Shown one piece after another: positions 47,821 to 56,703 of a stretch of DNA of 57,162 nucleotides. Where the stretch lies: NCBI RefSeq assembly GCF_029869215.1, contig NZ_JARWPM010000287.1:1-57162 (forward strand), read 5' to 3'. The translations under genes were made by a program, and so were the position numbers. The stretch's first letter is position 1. Each line of letters begins with the position of its first letter. The notes under the pieces are model-generated. The model was not told where the DNA came from, ran no database searches, and saw only the letters and a list, made by a program, of their open reading frames with translations. This stretch comes from Nocardia carnea. Lineage in GTDB: Bacteria > Actinomycetota > Actinomycetes > Mycobacteriales > Mycobacteriaceae.

Positions 47821-49632
47821 ATGGCCGCCGATCCCTGGGGCGCCCTCAAAGACCAAGCCGCGAGCGGCGGGTTTTCGTTCGAGAAGAGCGTCGCCACCGA
47901 CGCCGCCAGGCTGTGCGCGGATTTGATCAGCGTCTTCGGGGTCGTCGAGGGACTCGTGCCGCTGCTGAAACCGATGACGGGCCTCGGACCTTCCGACGGC
48001 GCCGAACGGCTACGGGCAAAGTTCGACGAGGTGGCCGACCACTTCAAGGACGAAATCATGTCCAAGCATCGGGAGCGGGTGACCGATCTGGGCCACGCCT
48101 TCGTCGAGGCCGGAAAGCTGTACGTGGATACGGACCAGGGGAACGCGGGCGGCTTCTTCACCGAGATGGTCGATGCCAGCCACGCCGGTCGAGATGTCGA
48201 AGACGCGTTCACGCATCTGGATTCCGACGGCTATCGGCAGGACAATACCGACGTTCCCGATCTGGGAAATTACGGCGACCCGAACAGCAAGTTCACTCTC
48301 CCGGCGGCGTTGTCCGGCCTGCCCGGAAGTCCGGGCGCGGAGGGCTTCTCCGTCGAGGTACCGCCGGCGGACAGTATGGAGTTCAACCCGCTCTGGTGGC
48401 TCGGCGAGCAGATTCGGGGCAACTCGATGTTCATCGAGGACAAGGCCGCGTACTGGTACCGGATGAAAACCCAGTTGGAAACCGGTTTCACCGATTTCAA
48501 CGAGGGTATGCGAGGCCTGCTCGACTCCGACCGCTGGACAGGTACCGGATCCGACGGCGCCGCGCAGGCCGTACGCGCCTACCTCGGCAGTGGTGCGCCG
48601 CTGGTCACCGCGCTGGGGCAGCTCGGTGACAACTTGATCAACGCGGCAGCCTGGATCATGTACACCGGCCTGGGTATGCCCCGGAAGTCGCATTACTACA
48701 CCCATGCCGAGGGCGGCGAAACCCTCGTCTATCAGGTCGAGACGCTTGCCCGGCAGGTATACCGGAATTGGTATGAACCGGGTATCGAACTGTCGTCCAC
48801 GGCGATACCGAAACTGCCCGATCCCGACGGTCAGACCAACCTCCCCCCTCCGAACAACAACAACACCAACAACAACAACGGTGGTGGTGGCGGGGGCGGC
48901 GGTGGCGGAACCGGGGGCGGTGGCGGCATTCCGGGAGGGGGCAGCCCCGGTCAGAACGGTGCGTTCCAGCAACAGCAGGCCGCGGTGGATCAGATCGAGC
49001 AACAGCGTGCCGAATTGCTGGCCGCGCAACAGGAGCTCGAGCGCCAGGCCCAACAGCAGCAAGAGGCGCTCCAGCAGCAACAGCAGGCGTTGGAACAGCA
49101 GCAGGGCTCGCAGCAGATGCTGCAGGCCGCCCAGCAGGGCCTGCAACAGCTGGGCCAGCTGGGGCAGCAACTGTCGACGGCCGCGCAGCAGGCGTTGCAG
49201 CAGGCCGGTATCACCGGGCTCCCCGGGATGCCGGCGCTGCAGGACGCGGTGAAGAACTACCAGTCCGCGCTGCAGAAAGCCGGCAAACTGCCCGCCGGTC
49301 TCGGCGGCGGTGGCGCGGGCGGAAGTTCCGGCGCAGCCGGCGGGCCGAAGTCGCCGCCGGTCCCGAATGTGGAGAAGGCGTCCAAGCTCTTCCCGCGGGC
49401 CGCGGTCCTGACGGGCACGGCCAGCGGGGTGCCGACCGGCGTCGTTGCGGCGTCGCCGGCCGGGGCGGGCGCGCCCATGGGCGGGATGCCGATGGGTGGT
49501 GGCGCCGGCGGTGCGCAGGGCGGCGGCCAGCAGAAGGATCACAAACGCGCGGATTACCTCGATTCCACGGAGTGGCTGGAAGAGGGGATCGGCGAACCGT
49601 CGATCGTGGCGAAGCCGGTGGTCGATCAGTGA
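47821..49632 (+). CDS. ESX secretion-associated protein, EspB/PE-PPE-like substrate with Gln-rich coiled coil
   Basis: A 603-residue protein. The N-terminal helical hairpin ends in a YxxxD export signal (YVDTD, residues 101-105). A second helical part carries a WxG turn (W239-T-G241). Then come an Asn-rich stretch, a poly-Gly run, a Gln-rich coiled coil (about 380-460), a Gly/Ala-rich region, and a conserved-looking tail (YLDSTEWLEEGIGEP to the end). WxG plus YxxxD is the mark of type VII substrates. Its stop overlaps the EspG start (TGATG), as expected for a substrate with its chaperone. Which Esp protein it matches best is unclear. Confidence 0.72.
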   Translation: MAADPWGALKDQAASGGFSFEKSVATDAARLCADLISVFGVVEGLVPLLKPMTGLGPSDGAERLRAKFDEVADHFKDEIMSKHRERVTDLGHAFVEAGKLYVDTDQGNAGGFFTEMVDASHAGRDVEDAFTHLDSDGYRQDNTDVPDLGNYGDPNSKFTLPAALSGLPGSPGAEGFSVEVPPADSMEFNPLWWLGEQIRGNSMFIEDKAAYWYRMKTQLETGFTDFNEGMRGLLDSDRWTGTGSDGAAQAVRAYLGSGAPLVTALGQLGDNLINAAAWIMYTGLGMPRKSHYYTHAEGGETLVYQVETLARQVYRNWYEPGIELSSTAIPKLPDPDGQTNLPPPNNNNTNNNNGGGGGGGGGGTGGGGGIPGGGSPGQNGAFQQQQAAVDQIEQQRAELLAAQQELERQAQQQQEALQQQQQALEQQQGSQQMLQAAQQGLQQLGQLGQQLSTAAQQALQQAGITGLPGMPALQDAVKNYQSALQKAGKLPAGLGGGGAGGSSGAAGGPKSPPVPNVEKASKLFPRAAVLTGTASGVPTGVVAASPAGAGAPMGGMPMGGGAGGAQGGGQQKDHKRADYLDSTEWLEEGIGEPSIVAKPVVDQ

Positions 49633-50429
49633 TGTCGGGCGGTTCGCCGCGGTCCTGGACGTTCACCGACCTCGAGTACCACGCGCTGTGGACGGAGACC
49701 ACGGGTACGCCGTTACCGTTTCCGTTCTACTTCACGACCGCGACTCAGGACCCGGGAACCTACCGGCGGGAGAAGGCCCAGGCACTGGCAGCGGTGCGGG
49801 AACGACTGAGCGGCAGCTTCGATCCCGTGCTGGAAACCCTCATCGCCCCCGATATCCGGGTCGTCCTGAACGGTAGTGATTATCGGGACGCCGAAAAGCC
49901 CGTGAGCACCGTCCGGATGATCGGCGTGCGGCGGGAGTCGAGGGGTTTCGTGGTCACCTCGAAGCCGGGCGAAACATTCTGGCGCAGCGGGGGTTTCACA
50001 GTAGTCGAATGTGAGGCGCTGCGACTTGCCGACGAAATGGTCGCCCGGATGCCGGAAAGGGAGGCCGGTGGCCGGCCGGAGACCGAGTTGCCGCGCCGGG
50101 TGTCCGACGGCGACCGGGCACCCGGCGGCCCCAGCGTCCACGATTCGTTCACCGATACTCCGCAGCAGCGCGGTTCGGCCTTCCTGGCAGCGCCGACGCT
50201 GTGTACCGGCACGGCCGCGGTAGAACAGGGCTTTTCGATATACGGGCCGCGGGGTATCGCGCGGTTCGAATTCGAATGGCGCGATCTGATCGACGACGGA
50301 CGGTACATCATCCGCGACTCCGACCCGCCGGTCGCGGTGGCCGCCGATTCCGCGGTGTTCACCACGACGCTGAACTCGAAGATCGCGCAGGTGGTCCGGG
50401 TGATCAAGGACGAACGGCAACGGCACTGA
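49632..50429 (+). CDS. espG: EspG-family ESX secretion chaperone
   Basis: A 265-residue protein with the EspG layout: TFTDLEYHALW at the start, a central beta sheet with RMIGVRRES and FWRSGGFTVVECEA, and a C-terminal domain ending in a long helix (SKIAQVVRVIKDE). EspG proteins bind PE-PPE type substrates in the cytosol and keep them soluble for export. It is coupled to the substrate gene before it by a one-base overlap. A second EspG lies at 55464. Confidence 0.72.
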   Translation: MSGGSPRSWTFTDLEYHALWTETTGTPLPFPFYFTTATQDPGTYRREKAQALAAVRERLSGSFDPVLETLIAPDIRVVLNGSDYRDAEKPVSTVRMIGVRRESRGFVVTSKPGETFWRSGGFTVVECEALRLADEMVARMPEREAGGRPETELPRRVSDGDRAPGGPSVHDSFTDTPQQRGSAFLAAPTLCTGTAAVEQGFSIYGPRGIARFEFEWRDLIDDGRYIIRDSDPPVAVAADSAVFTTTLNSKIAQVVRVIKDERQRH

Positions 50430-50440
50430 TTCGCCGGAAA

Positions 50441-50779
50441 CTACCGAGCCGGGCCGTGGTGGTGCCATTCCCGGACGGCCGCCGAACCGCCCTGATCGTC
50501 GAAGAGAATCGCCGCGGCGGGCCGGCCGTCCGGATGCCAGCGTCGTAGCATCCCGTGGGGTTTACCGCGGTAGTTCTCGCCTTCGGATTTCAGCCGGCCG
50601 TCGGGCCACCACTCCCGGTAGCTGCCGTGCGGCAGGCCGTCGACGTAGAACTCCTGGGACAGCAGTTGTCCCGGTACGAGCTCCTCGACGACCTCGCCGG
50701 TGAACGGTACGCCTTCGTAGTGCAGGCGTAGGTCGTCGCCGATCGACGTGTCGTCGGAGTTCAGGTCGATACGCCGCAT
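50441..50779 (-). CDS. YwqK-family (MORN-type repeat) antitoxin-like protein
   Basis: A 112-residue protein with repeated YxxGxxxGxxxxWxxDGxxxxE units (DGLPHGSYREWWPDGRLKSE, then RGKPHGMLRRWHPDGR), the pattern of YwqK-like antitoxins and MORN repeats. Start CAT complement at 50779 with GGGAGA upstream. It is the only reverse-strand gene among the ESX genes and has no toxin directly beside it, so it may protect against the giant protein or be an orphan immunity gene. Confidence 0.72.
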   Translation of the reverse strand: MRRIDLNSDDTSIGDDLRLHYEGVPFTGEVVEELVPGQLLSQEFYVDGLPHGSYREWWPDGRLKSEGENYRGKPHGMLRRWHPDGRPAAAILFDDQGGSAAVREWHHHGPAR

Positions 50780-51374
50780 TGCGGATCTCCCGTCCGTTCG
50801 TGCACGTAGACCAGGTTATCGGGCAGGTAACCGGAAAACCGGGGATCCGTGATCGTGGTAGCGGTCGTGTCCTCCGGTACCGCGGCGTCGGCCTGCGAGT
50901 TCGCGATCGGGACGGGAAAGGGGTTCCGGTGCAACCCGATCTACGGGCACACTGTTAACAGAATTGGTTCCGGGGGAGAAACCTCGACCGAGCATGCGGA
51001 TGCACCACTCATGGGAGTGAAGAGGGGTCAGGAGGGGCTGATGGCTATGCGATATCCATTCATTGGCGCAGCGTGCACCGTGCGGCGGCCGGAACCGGAC
51101 CGCGCCAGGACATGGCCGGTCGGCCAGCGCCGCGCCGGCGGATTCGGGATTCAGTTGTGGGGTCCGGGGGTGGGAGTCCCGGGATTGGACGGCGCCAGCG
51201 TATATCCGGTCTCGGCCAGTTCGCTCCGACCCTGTTCCCAGCCTTGGCAACCGGTACCGGACCTCGGCGTTCTCGCAGCATGCACTCTCTCTCATACCGG
51301 GACATAACCCCCGGTTCACCTTCCCGATCCATACTCGGGACGGTTTCCGTCGCCAGAGATACGGCAGGAGGACG
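50780..51374. other. 595-base gap with no convincing gene
   Basis: A forward open frame (50849-51307) has atypical composition and no family features, so I do not call it. The gap must contain promoters for the YwqK-like gene and for the ESX operon starting at 51375. An AT-rich patch with CTGTTAAC at 50952-50959 recurs at 52060-52067 before the EspC-like gene; it may be part of promoters. Confidence 0.45.
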
Positions 51375-51725
51375 ATGAGCGCAGTTCCGGGGGACGCCGA
51401 GTTCCCCACCGAGTTCACCGCCCATTCGCTTACCGGCTCCATCCGGGTCCGGACATCCGAAATGGGTTTGCCCGTAGCGATCTCCGTGGAGCCCGGCGAG
51501 TTGCGTCGCGACCCCGAATCGCTGGCCGGGGAGATCTTGCGGCTGTGCAAACAGTCCGCCGCACGCGCGGGTCTCGAGCGGCGTAAACAGCTGAAGGAGG
51601 CCGGTTTCACCAGCGAAATGCTGCGGTTGACGGGCTTGCCCACCGAGGAAGAGGTGGCGCGGCAGGAGATCGTCGCCGAGCAGGAGTACGAGACCGAACC
51701 GGAGAGCTGGCTCCGATCAGTGTAG
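51375..51725 (+). CDS. EspD-like ESX-associated protein
   Basis: A 116-residue protein. The pattern of a short beta part followed by DPESLAGEILRLCKQSAARAG and a tail TGLPTEEEVARQE ending in SWL resembles mycobacterial EspD, which is encoded beside EspA and EspC and stabilises them. ATG at 51375 has AGGAGG. First gene of a run that continues with YbaB/EspL-like, EspC-like and a proline-rich substrate, as in esp loci. The match is by pattern only. Confidence 0.55.
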   Translation: MSAVPGDAEFPTEFTAHSLTGSIRVRTSEMGLPVAISVEPGELRRDPESLAGEILRLCKQSAARAGLERRKQLKEAGFTSEMLRLTGLPTEEEVARQEIVAEQEYETEPESWLRSV

Positions 51726-51752
51726 GGCCGGAAAAGATTTCGTGAGGTTGCC

Positions 51753-52052
51753 ATGGTCGAAACGATGGATGAGCTCATCGCCCGCGTTCAGCAGCAGGTC
51801 TACCGCCTGACCGACCTGCAGGAGGCGATGGCCGGGATCGCGGTGCGCGAGACGTCACCCGATGGTGCGGTGACGGTGGAAGTGGACGGTAACGCGGCCC
51901 TCACCGGGCTGAGTTTCACCGGGGCGATCGCCACGATGACACCCGCCGAATTCGAGAAAGCGCTGGTCGAGACAGCGCGTGCGGCCGCGAGCCGGGCGAT
52001 CTCGGAAAAGGCGGAGCTGATCACCACCTTCAATTCGGAAAGCACGAGGTAG
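51753..52052 (+). CDS. YbaB/EbfC-family protein (EspL-like)
   Basis: A 99-residue protein with an N-terminal helix, a TVEVDGNAALTGLSF beta part and a C-terminal helix, the YbaB/EbfC plan. In mycobacterial ESX-1, EspL has this fold and stabilises EspA, EspC and EspD. GAGG precedes the ATG at 51753. It lies 27 bases after the EspD-like gene. Confidence 0.7.
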   Translation: MVETMDELIARVQQQVYRLTDLQEAMAGIAVRETSPDGAVTVEVDGNAALTGLSFTGAIATMTPAEFEKALVETARAAASRAISEKAELITTFNSESTR

Positions 52053-52151
52053 TCACCGACTGTTAACCGGTCGAGGATCGCGGCCGGAGGTACCCGCTGG
52101 GTACCGTTGAGTACGAAACATTGTGGGATGTTTCGGGATTGGACAAAAAAC

Positions 52152-52469
52152 ATGAATCACGTTCACGTTGTCCCGGATGCGGTGCGTGTGTACGGCAGCG
52201 AATCCGCGGCCATGGCGGCCGGAATCGCGGCGACCGCCGCGGTCGATCAGGCGGCCACGGTTGCCTTCGCAGTGCCGGCGTTCGGGCTCATCGGCCAGGA
52301 ATTCCTCGCCGCCTTCGCCTACGCGCAGGCCAACCATCTGTCCTCTGTCGCCGAACTCGCCGCGGTGCACGCCGGTACCGCGCTCACCGCGCATCAGGCC
52401 GCCGCGAGCTACGAGCTCACCGATGGCGGTAACGCTGTGAACATCGGCGCGGTGAACCCCCGCTCATGA
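52152..52469 (+). CDS. EspC/EspF-like type VII secretion target
   Basis: A 105-residue helical-hairpin protein. It follows the type VII secretion target pattern: a start reading VVPDAVRVYG, a turn at AVPAFGLIGQEFL, and the export signal YELTD (Y87 to D91). Start chosen at ATG 52152; TTG 52107 is upstream in frame. It overlaps the next gene by four bases (ATGA), as EspC and EspA-like partners would. Confidence 0.75.
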   Translation: MNHVHVVPDAVRVYGSESAAMAAGIAATAAVDQAATVAFAVPAFGLIGQEFLAAFAYAQANHLSSVAELAAVHAGTALTAHQAAASYELTDGGNAVNIGAVNPRS

Positions 52470-54057
52470 GCACGCCAGGAGCCGCTCCGCCGCCGCCGGG
52501 CGTGGAGCCGCCACCCGGCGCCGACCCCCTGGATCCGACCATCCTGGAGCTGCTGCGGGGCAGTGCGCTGGCACCCATGCTGGATATGCCGGTGAACGAT
52601 GTCCTCCACAGCATGGGTCTGCCGAACTTGCCGGAACTCCCGGCGTTCGGCGAGTTACCGGGATTGCCGCCGCTGCCGACGCTCGATCTGAGTGCGCTGA
52701 TGCGGCCGCTCACCGATCTGGCATCGGCCTTCGGTTCGGGGCAGCTGGGGGCGCCGCCCCCGGCTCCCGCGCCGGCCGCGCCCGGTGCCGGTGATCCGGC
52801 CGCCGCGCCCGCACCGGCGCCGAATATGGACCCCACGCAGGTGTTGTCCCAGGTATCGACGGTGATGCAGACCGTGCTGCAGCTGGGCACCTCCGCGCTG
52901 CAGGCCGTGATGAGCATGTGGCAGGGCATGGGGGCGACGGAGGCGGCGGAGAAGGCGGGCCAGGCGCAGACCGACGCCGCCAAACTCGAGGCGCAGAGCA
53001 CCGGCGAGAAAGCTCATCTCCTGAAAGGCGCGACCAGTGTCGCGATCGGTCGCGGGGAAATGGCGCTGGTGGTCGGTGCCTTCTCGACGAAGCTGGCGCT
53101 GGCTCCGCTGTACGCGGGCTCGGCCCCCGGTGCGGCGTACCTGGTGGCCTCGGCCATCGAGGCGGCGACCGAAGCCCTGGCCATCACGATCAAGACCAAA
53201 ACCGAACTCGGCGTCGAGGGGGCCGGACTGGCACAAACCGGCCAGAAGGTGAAGATCACCGACGCGCCGACGGGGGTCGACCCCAGCCAGCAGATGAGCC
53301 AGCTCATGCAGATGGTCGGCATGGTCACGCCGCTGATCAGTACGGCGAGCCAGGCCGCACAGTCGCTGGGGCAGCTGGCGAAGGCGAATCCCGCCTTGTC
53401 CGCGCCGGCACCGCTCGGCGGGGGGGCCCCCCGGGGCGGACCGGGCCCCCCCGCCACCCCAAGCCCCCCCCGGGCCGGGGGGGGCGGGGGCGGGGGGGGG
53501 GGGCGCGGCGCCGGGGGGGGGGCCGGGGGGGGCCGCCCACCCCCCCGGGCCCCGCGCCGCCCCCGCGGGGGGGGGGGCCCCCGGGGCCGCCCCGGGCCCG
53601 CCCCGACTCCGAACGCCCCGCCGGGGCCGGTGGTCTCGGGGCCGGCGGTGGGGGACTCGGCGCCGGTGTGGGCGCCGTGGGTGCCGCGCCGGCACCGCTC
53701 GGTGCCTTCCCGGGTTCGAAATTGGCGGCACCCGGCCCGCTCGGTGCCGTCGGGGCGCTGGGCGGGCTCGGTGGGAATCCGGCGGGTTCGGTCGCCGGGA
53801 TGTCGTCGCCGGCGAGTACCGGCGGTACCAGTTCGGCCGCCGGCAACGGTCCCGGATACATGCCGATGGGTGCCGGGATGGGCGCCGCGGGAATGGCCCG
53901 CGACGGCGAATCGGTGACCGATGGTTCGGCGCGCGGCTTGGTGTCGGCCGAACACGGCGACGAAGTAGTCGGATCAATCGAAGGTGTCGCGGTGCCGGTG
54001 GTCGGCGCCGCGGAGTCGACATCGGAACCACCGCCGGACAAAGAACTCACGCTGTGA
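52466..54057 (+). CDS. Pro/Gly-rich ESX secretion-associated protein (EspA/EspE-like), frameshifted by damaged sequence
   Basis: The first frame (52466 to about 53415) gives a proline-rich N-terminus with ALAPMLDMPVNDVLHSMG, then a helical region (MQTVLQLGTSALQAVMSMW, a WQGMG turn) and a hydrophobic helix pair (ALVVGAFSTKLALAPLYAG). After the G/C tract at 53418-53635 the natural continuation is in the other frame, ending EPPPDKELTL at 54057. The two halves are surely one gene of roughly 530 residues; the frameshift is most likely artefactual. The position after an EspC-like gene suggests an EspA/EspE-type partner, not proven. Confidence 0.65.
53418..53635. other. G/C homopolymer tract inside a gene, probable artefact
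   Basis: Runs of G and C with no third-base signal. The coding frame before it and the coding frame after it differ, although both belong to the same protein. This is the clearest sign that the three G/C tracts in the window are damaged sequence. Confidence 0.75.
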
Positions 54058-54090
54058 CGCGAGCCGGCTACCAGGACACAGGAGGGTCTC

Positions 54091-54426
54091 ATGGAAAAAG
54101 AGATGGGTGAGGTGTACGACGGCGTCCGGTTCGACCCGGTCGCGGCCGGGAAGGCGTCGTCGGGCCTGGATACGCTGGCCGACCGGCTGGCCGCCGATCT
54201 GGCGGCCGTACAGCAGGCGCTGACGGTGGTCCCGGCGGGTGCCGACGAGGTGTCGGGCCGGGCGTCGCAGACCCACAACGATGTCGCGACGTCGTATCTG
54301 ACCAGCGCGCAGGCCAGTGTGCAGGAAATGCGCAAGCTGGCCGCCACGCTGCGGCTCAGCACCGCCCGGTTCGACGGGATGGAAACCGACAACGCCGGAA
54401 ACCTCGGCGGCGCGCCGCAAGCCTGA
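54091..54426 (+). CDS. PE-domain protein
   Basis: A 111-residue protein with the two-helix PE plan: VRFDPVAAGKASSGLDTLADRL, a turn near VVPAGADEVSG, and a second helix with SYLTSAQASVQEMRKLAATLR. The usual PE dipeptide is replaced (DP). After the second helix, where most PE proteins have YxxxD/E, this one reads FDGME, that is F for Y. AGGAGGG precedes the ATG. It is followed by the PPE gene, the normal pair order. Confidence 0.75.
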   Translation: MEKEMGEVYDGVRFDPVAAGKASSGLDTLADRLAADLAAVQQALTVVPAGADEVSGRASQTHNDVATSYLTSAQASVQEMRKLAATLRLSTARFDGMETDNAGNLGGAPQA

Positions 54427-54468
54427 CCGGTTTCCGCAGTGCCGACGAGCGAAGGGTATTCCCCAGCG

Positions 54469-55467
54469 ATGATCGAACCACCACAACCCGGCTTCACCGG
54501 TGTGGTGTGGCCCGCGCGCCCCGCCGACCGGCTGGCCCGTGAGCTCACCACCGGACCGGGCTCGGTGCCGATGGCCGAGGCCGTCCAGGCGTGGGCGCGG
54601 CTGGCGGCATCGTTCGGTGCGGCGGTGGTGGAGTACGAGAAGGCTGTCACCGAGATCCGCGGCGCCTGGGGTTCCGGGCGCAGTAGCGAAGTGCTGCACC
54701 AGGTTTCGACGCTGCGTGATTGGCTGATCGAGGCGGCCGGGGCTGCGACCGCCAACGCGGCACGGTTCCAGGCGCAGGTCGCCGCGTACGAGGTGGCCCG
54801 GCTGGCCATGCCGCATACCGCCGATATCGAGCAGATCCAGCAGGTCCAGCGCATGCTGGAATCGGTCACGGGGATGGTCGGTGCGCCGATCAAAGCTGTT
54901 GCCGCCGAGGTGGACAACGACTCGGACGTCGCGAAGGCCGTGGCGTCCCGCGTGATGGAGAACTACGAGAAGGCCACCGAACCGCTCGCGTTGGCCTGGC
55001 AGCACACCGCACCGCCGGTGATAGCGCCGGAAACCGCGCTGGCCGCCGAACATGCGGCGGCCGCCGCCGAGGCAAAGCCGGCCCCGGCGCCCGGGGCGCG
55101 GGGGAGTATGCCGGTGGGGCTGATGGGTATCGGATCGCTGCCGATACCCACCGCGATGCCACGGGTGCAGACGGCCTACAACGCGCCGATCTACGCCCAG
55201 TCCGGGGTCACCAGGGAAGTGGCGCCGCAGACCGCCCCGGCGGCCACGGCGGGTGCGAGCTCGCAGGCGGCGCCGCTGGCTCCGGGCGCGATGGCGGGCG
55301 CCGGGAGTTCGGCGCAGGAGGCCTCGCGTTTCCCGCGGGCCGGACTCTCCGGTGACGAGGGCGACCACTTGGGTGCCGAGAACGAGCTGCGGGCCGCGCC
55401 CGCGGTACTCGGTGGCGTCGAGCCACCGGCGGCCGCGCCGCAGGTCCGAGCCGGAGGTAGTGCGTGA
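54469..55467 (+). CDS. PPE-family protein
   Basis: About 332 residues. The N-terminal PPE domain shows VVWPARPADRLARELTTGPGS, AWARLAASFG, a WGS turn and a long helix with FQAQVAAYEVARLAMP; a Pro/Ala/Gly-rich C-terminal region follows. It is missing the literal PPE triplet. I prefer ATG 54469; GTG 54439 is possible. It should pair with the PE protein at 54091 and be carried by the EspG at 55464, which it overlaps by four bases (GTGA). Confidence 0.78.
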   Translation: MIEPPQPGFTGVVWPARPADRLARELTTGPGSVPMAEAVQAWARLAASFGAAVVEYEKAVTEIRGAWGSGRSSEVLHQVSTLRDWLIEAAGAATANAARFQAQVAAYEVARLAMPHTADIEQIQQVQRMLESVTGMVGAPIKAVAAEVDNDSDVAKAVASRVMENYEKATEPLALAWQHTAPPVIAPETALAAEHAAAAAEAKPAPAPGARGSMPVGLMGIGSLPIPTAMPRVQTAYNAPIYAQSGVTREVAPQTAPAATAGASSQAAPLAPGAMAGAGSSAQEASRFPRAGLSGDEGDHLGAENELRAAPAVLGGVEPPAAAPQVRAGGSA

Positions 55468-56255
55468 CGACTCTGACCAATGACGCACTGCTCGCGGTCG
55501 CCGAACGTCTCGGCGTGCAGACCTTGCCGCTGGTGCTGGCCGCCGGACCGCAACAGGACTCCTATGACGAATGGCAGGCCGCCCGCGACCGGGCGGTCGC
55601 GGAGCTCACCGCGGCCGGCATCTTCGATGCCGAAGGCGATGTCGAATCCGCGCTGGCGCAGGCGCTGTTCGTCCTGGCCCAACCCGAACGGGAGTTGGTG
55701 GCTCGCGGTTTCGCCGAGGATCGGCTGCTGCGAATCTGCCTGGCCCGCCGCGGCGAACTACACGCGGTGGCCGTGCGCGACGGTGACAGTTTCGATATCC
55801 GGCCGATCTGGTGCGACGGTTCGCCGGCCGCCCTGGCCGGGCCGCTGCTGACCGCCCTGGGCCCCGCCGAACCGGCCACCGTCGCCGGATTCAGCGCTCC
55901 GGCCGCGGAATTGGCCGAACGGCTCGACTCCGCGGAAACCACAGGCGATTTCGCGGACGCCATCTACGCCCTGGGCGTGGCCGACCGGGATGCCACCGTG
56001 TTTGCCGCGGCGTTCGCCTCCTGCCGGGCCTTCACCGAAATCGTGGCCTACACCCACGAGGACGGTCGCACCACGCGCGCTCCGGGCGCCGTAGCGGTGT
56101 ACGACACCGAACGCGGCCGGCTCGTGGCCGCGCCCACTGTCTCGCCGGATCAACAGGTCTGGTCGACGGTCACAACGGGTAGCGATCACCGGGTGACGCA
56201 GGCAATCGCCACGTTGCTCGAGGGTCTGCCCGGGGGGAGGTGGCTGACACCGTAA
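55464..56255 (+). CDS. espG: EspG-family ESX secretion chaperone
   Basis: A 263-residue EspG: an N-terminal half with EGDVESALAQALFVLAQPERE and a beta core with DSFDIRPIW, and a C-terminal half with TEIVAYTHEDGRTTRAPGAVAVYDTERGRL and a final helix (RVTQAIATLLEGL). It is coupled to the PPE gene by a four-base overlap, matching the PE-PPE-EspG order in mycobacterial ESX loci. It is only distantly similar to the EspG at 49632. Confidence 0.8.
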   Translation: MTTLTNDALLAVAERLGVQTLPLVLAAGPQQDSYDEWQAARDRAVAELTAAGIFDAEGDVESALAQALFVLAQPERELVARGFAEDRLLRICLARRGELHAVAVRDGDSFDIRPIWCDGSPAALAGPLLTALGPAEPATVAGFSAPAAELAERLDSAETTGDFADAIYALGVADRDATVFAAAFASCRAFTEIVAYTHEDGRTTRAPGAVAVYDTERGRLVAAPTVSPDQQVWSTVTTGSDHRVTQAIATLLEGLPGGRWLTP

Positions 56256-56340
56256 TTCCCCAGGTGATAACCCACCGTTCTCTTCGGCGCGAGATCCTGC
56301 GATCTCGGCGGAAATACAACCTCACGAAAGGAACCCAGTA

Positions 56341-56649
56341 ATGGCTACACAGGGTGTTGATCTCGATCTCGAGCTGGTCAAGAAGGCGACCGGCGAAATG
56401 TACACCGCCATCGAGAACCTGCGGCAGTCGGTGAAGGCCGTCGATTCGGCCAGCGATGCGGCCCGCGCGGGCTGGAAGGGTGATGCGAACGCGTCGTTCG
56501 TCACCACCTCGCAGGCGTGGAGCGACGAATCCGACCGCCTGAACCAGAAGCTCGACGAGCTGACCAAGGCCACCGAGGATGCGACCCAGACCATCCTGGG
56601 CATGGACGAGGACGCCTTCATCCCCGGCGGCGGCTACACCAGCCTCTGA
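56341..56649 (+). CDS. WXG100-family protein (EsxB/EsxC-like)
   Basis: A 102-residue helical hairpin with the WxG turn W45-K46-G47 (AGWKGDANASF). Such proteins are exported as pairs by type VII systems. AAAGGA precedes the ATG. It lies 85 bases after EspG and 54 bases before its likely partner. A C-terminal YxxxD/E is not seen; the protein ends GGGYTSL. Confidence 0.9.
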   Translation: MATQGVDLDLELVKKATGEMYTAIENLRQSVKAVDSASDAARAGWKGDANASFVTTSQAWSDESDRLNQKLDELTKATEDATQTILGMDEDAFIPGGGYTSL

Positions 56650-56703
56650 TCTCGTATCGGTAGCACTGTCACCTATCTGCTCGACTGAGAAGGAATTGGG
56701 AAC

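Noticed and set aside
50849..51307. Forward open frame of 152 codons in the 595-base gap
   Set aside because: No ribosome site, uneven composition, no family pattern; probably non-coding.
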